From contig DASUDI010000004.1 of the NCBI GenBank assembly GCA_036275695.1, positions 1-28,892 of the forward strand: a DNA stretch of 28,892 bases. Reading direction: 5' to 3'. Below are positions 28,749 to 28,892 of this stretch, piece after piece. The DNA comes from Damh-18 sp036275695 (lineage in GTDB: Bacteria; Patescibacteriota; Minisyncoccia; Phycocordibacterales; UBA918). The first letter of the stretch is position 1; each line of letters opens with the position of its first letter. The position numbers and the translations under genes were made by a program. The notes beneath the pieces are model-generated. The model saw nothing but the letters and a program-made list of their open reading frames with translations. It ran no database searches and was not told where the DNA came from.

Positions 28749-28892
28749 ATGCATACATCATACATACGACATGGTCTCACGACCATGCTCATCGGTGGGC
28801 TCATGCTCCTCTTTATCAATCCACTCTACGCACAAGAGCAAACACCTCCACCCGTCCCCACGCTCCCCGCATCTCCCCAAGCACCCGAAGGC
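28749..28892 (+). CDS. Exported protein, N-terminal fragment (partial)
   Basis: Forty-eight codons remain open to the window edge. The N-terminus reads as a signal peptide with Arg8, a hydrophobic core at about 11-25, and a likely Tyr-Ala/Gln cleavage. A Pro/Thr-rich, low-complexity stretch typical of a linker on secreted or surface proteins follows. The rest lies outside the window and no family can be named. The upstream -10 element supports a real gene start. Confidence 0.6.
   Translation, partial: MHTSYIRHGLTTMLIGGLMLLFINPLYAQEQTPPPVPTLPASPQAPEG

Overview
The window looks like a chromosome segment from a Patescibacteria (Candidate Phyla Radiation) bacterium, most likely a Parcubacteria-type lineage. 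This is inferred from several things. The genes are compact. A PrgI/VirB4-type secretion cluster sits beside the chromosome origin. Many start codons have a -10 hexamer immediately upstream and no Shine-Dalgarno (SD) sequence. Several core proteins are trimmed (YebC, HolA, a Mur ligase without its first domain, a Pol I without a recognisable proofreading site). TGA is used as a stop codon (for example in rnpA and holA), so the UGA-glycine code of some related lineages does not apply.

Layout. (1) 1-7163, plus strand: a run of nine genes encoding a type IV secretion/conjugation-like membrane machine. It includes a PrgI-like membrane protein, a TraC-like accessory protein, a VirB4-type ATPase, a VirB2-like two-TM subunit with a cysteine-rich tail, an Ig-like exported protein and a membrane-anchored propeller-like protein. 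(2) 7186-11900: the replication-origin neighbourhood. yidC, rnpA and rpmH run leftward; dnaA, dnaN and a small DciA-like gene run rightward. DnaA-box-like sites occur on both sides of dnaA. (3) 11926-17891: a class A penicillin-binding protein, tyrS, a strongly acidic small protein, and a ruvB-yebC-ruvC operon. (4) 17952-18324: a consensus promoter, an 18-bp perfect inverted repeat enclosing a further hairpin, and a terminator, with no credible ORF. This is a candidate structured non-coding RNA with a 6S-like outline. (5) 18332-19984: a PilB-type pilus ATPase. (6) 20046-21405: a compositionally foreign-looking cassette with a consensus promoter, strong SD sites and higher GC. It encodes three small exported proteins rich in His, Gly and Arg. 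The first two share a C-terminal Cys/Tyr/Glu-Cys motif, and the second gene's coding sequence is largely made of perfect inverted repeats. (7) 21439-24951: tsaE-polA-holA. (8) 25000-28892: tRNA-Lys, a DoxX-like membrane protein, a SpoU/TrmH methyltransferase, a MurE-like ligase preceded by an odd duplicated hairpin, ruvA, rpsT, and the start of an exported protein.

The main core functions fit together. Replication initiation and elongation (DnaA, DnaN, HolA-like, Pol I) and Holliday-junction processing (RuvA, RuvB, RuvC) are all present. Peptidoglycan synthesis (class A PBP, Mur ligase) and RNA maturation/translation (RnpA, L34, S20, TyrRS, TsaE, tRNA-Lys, SPOUT methyltransferase) are also represented. 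The parts most worth follow-up are the undescribed RNA at about 18.0-18.3 kb, the His-rich exported-protein cassette at 20.0-21.4 kb, and the secretion cluster at 0-7.2 kb.
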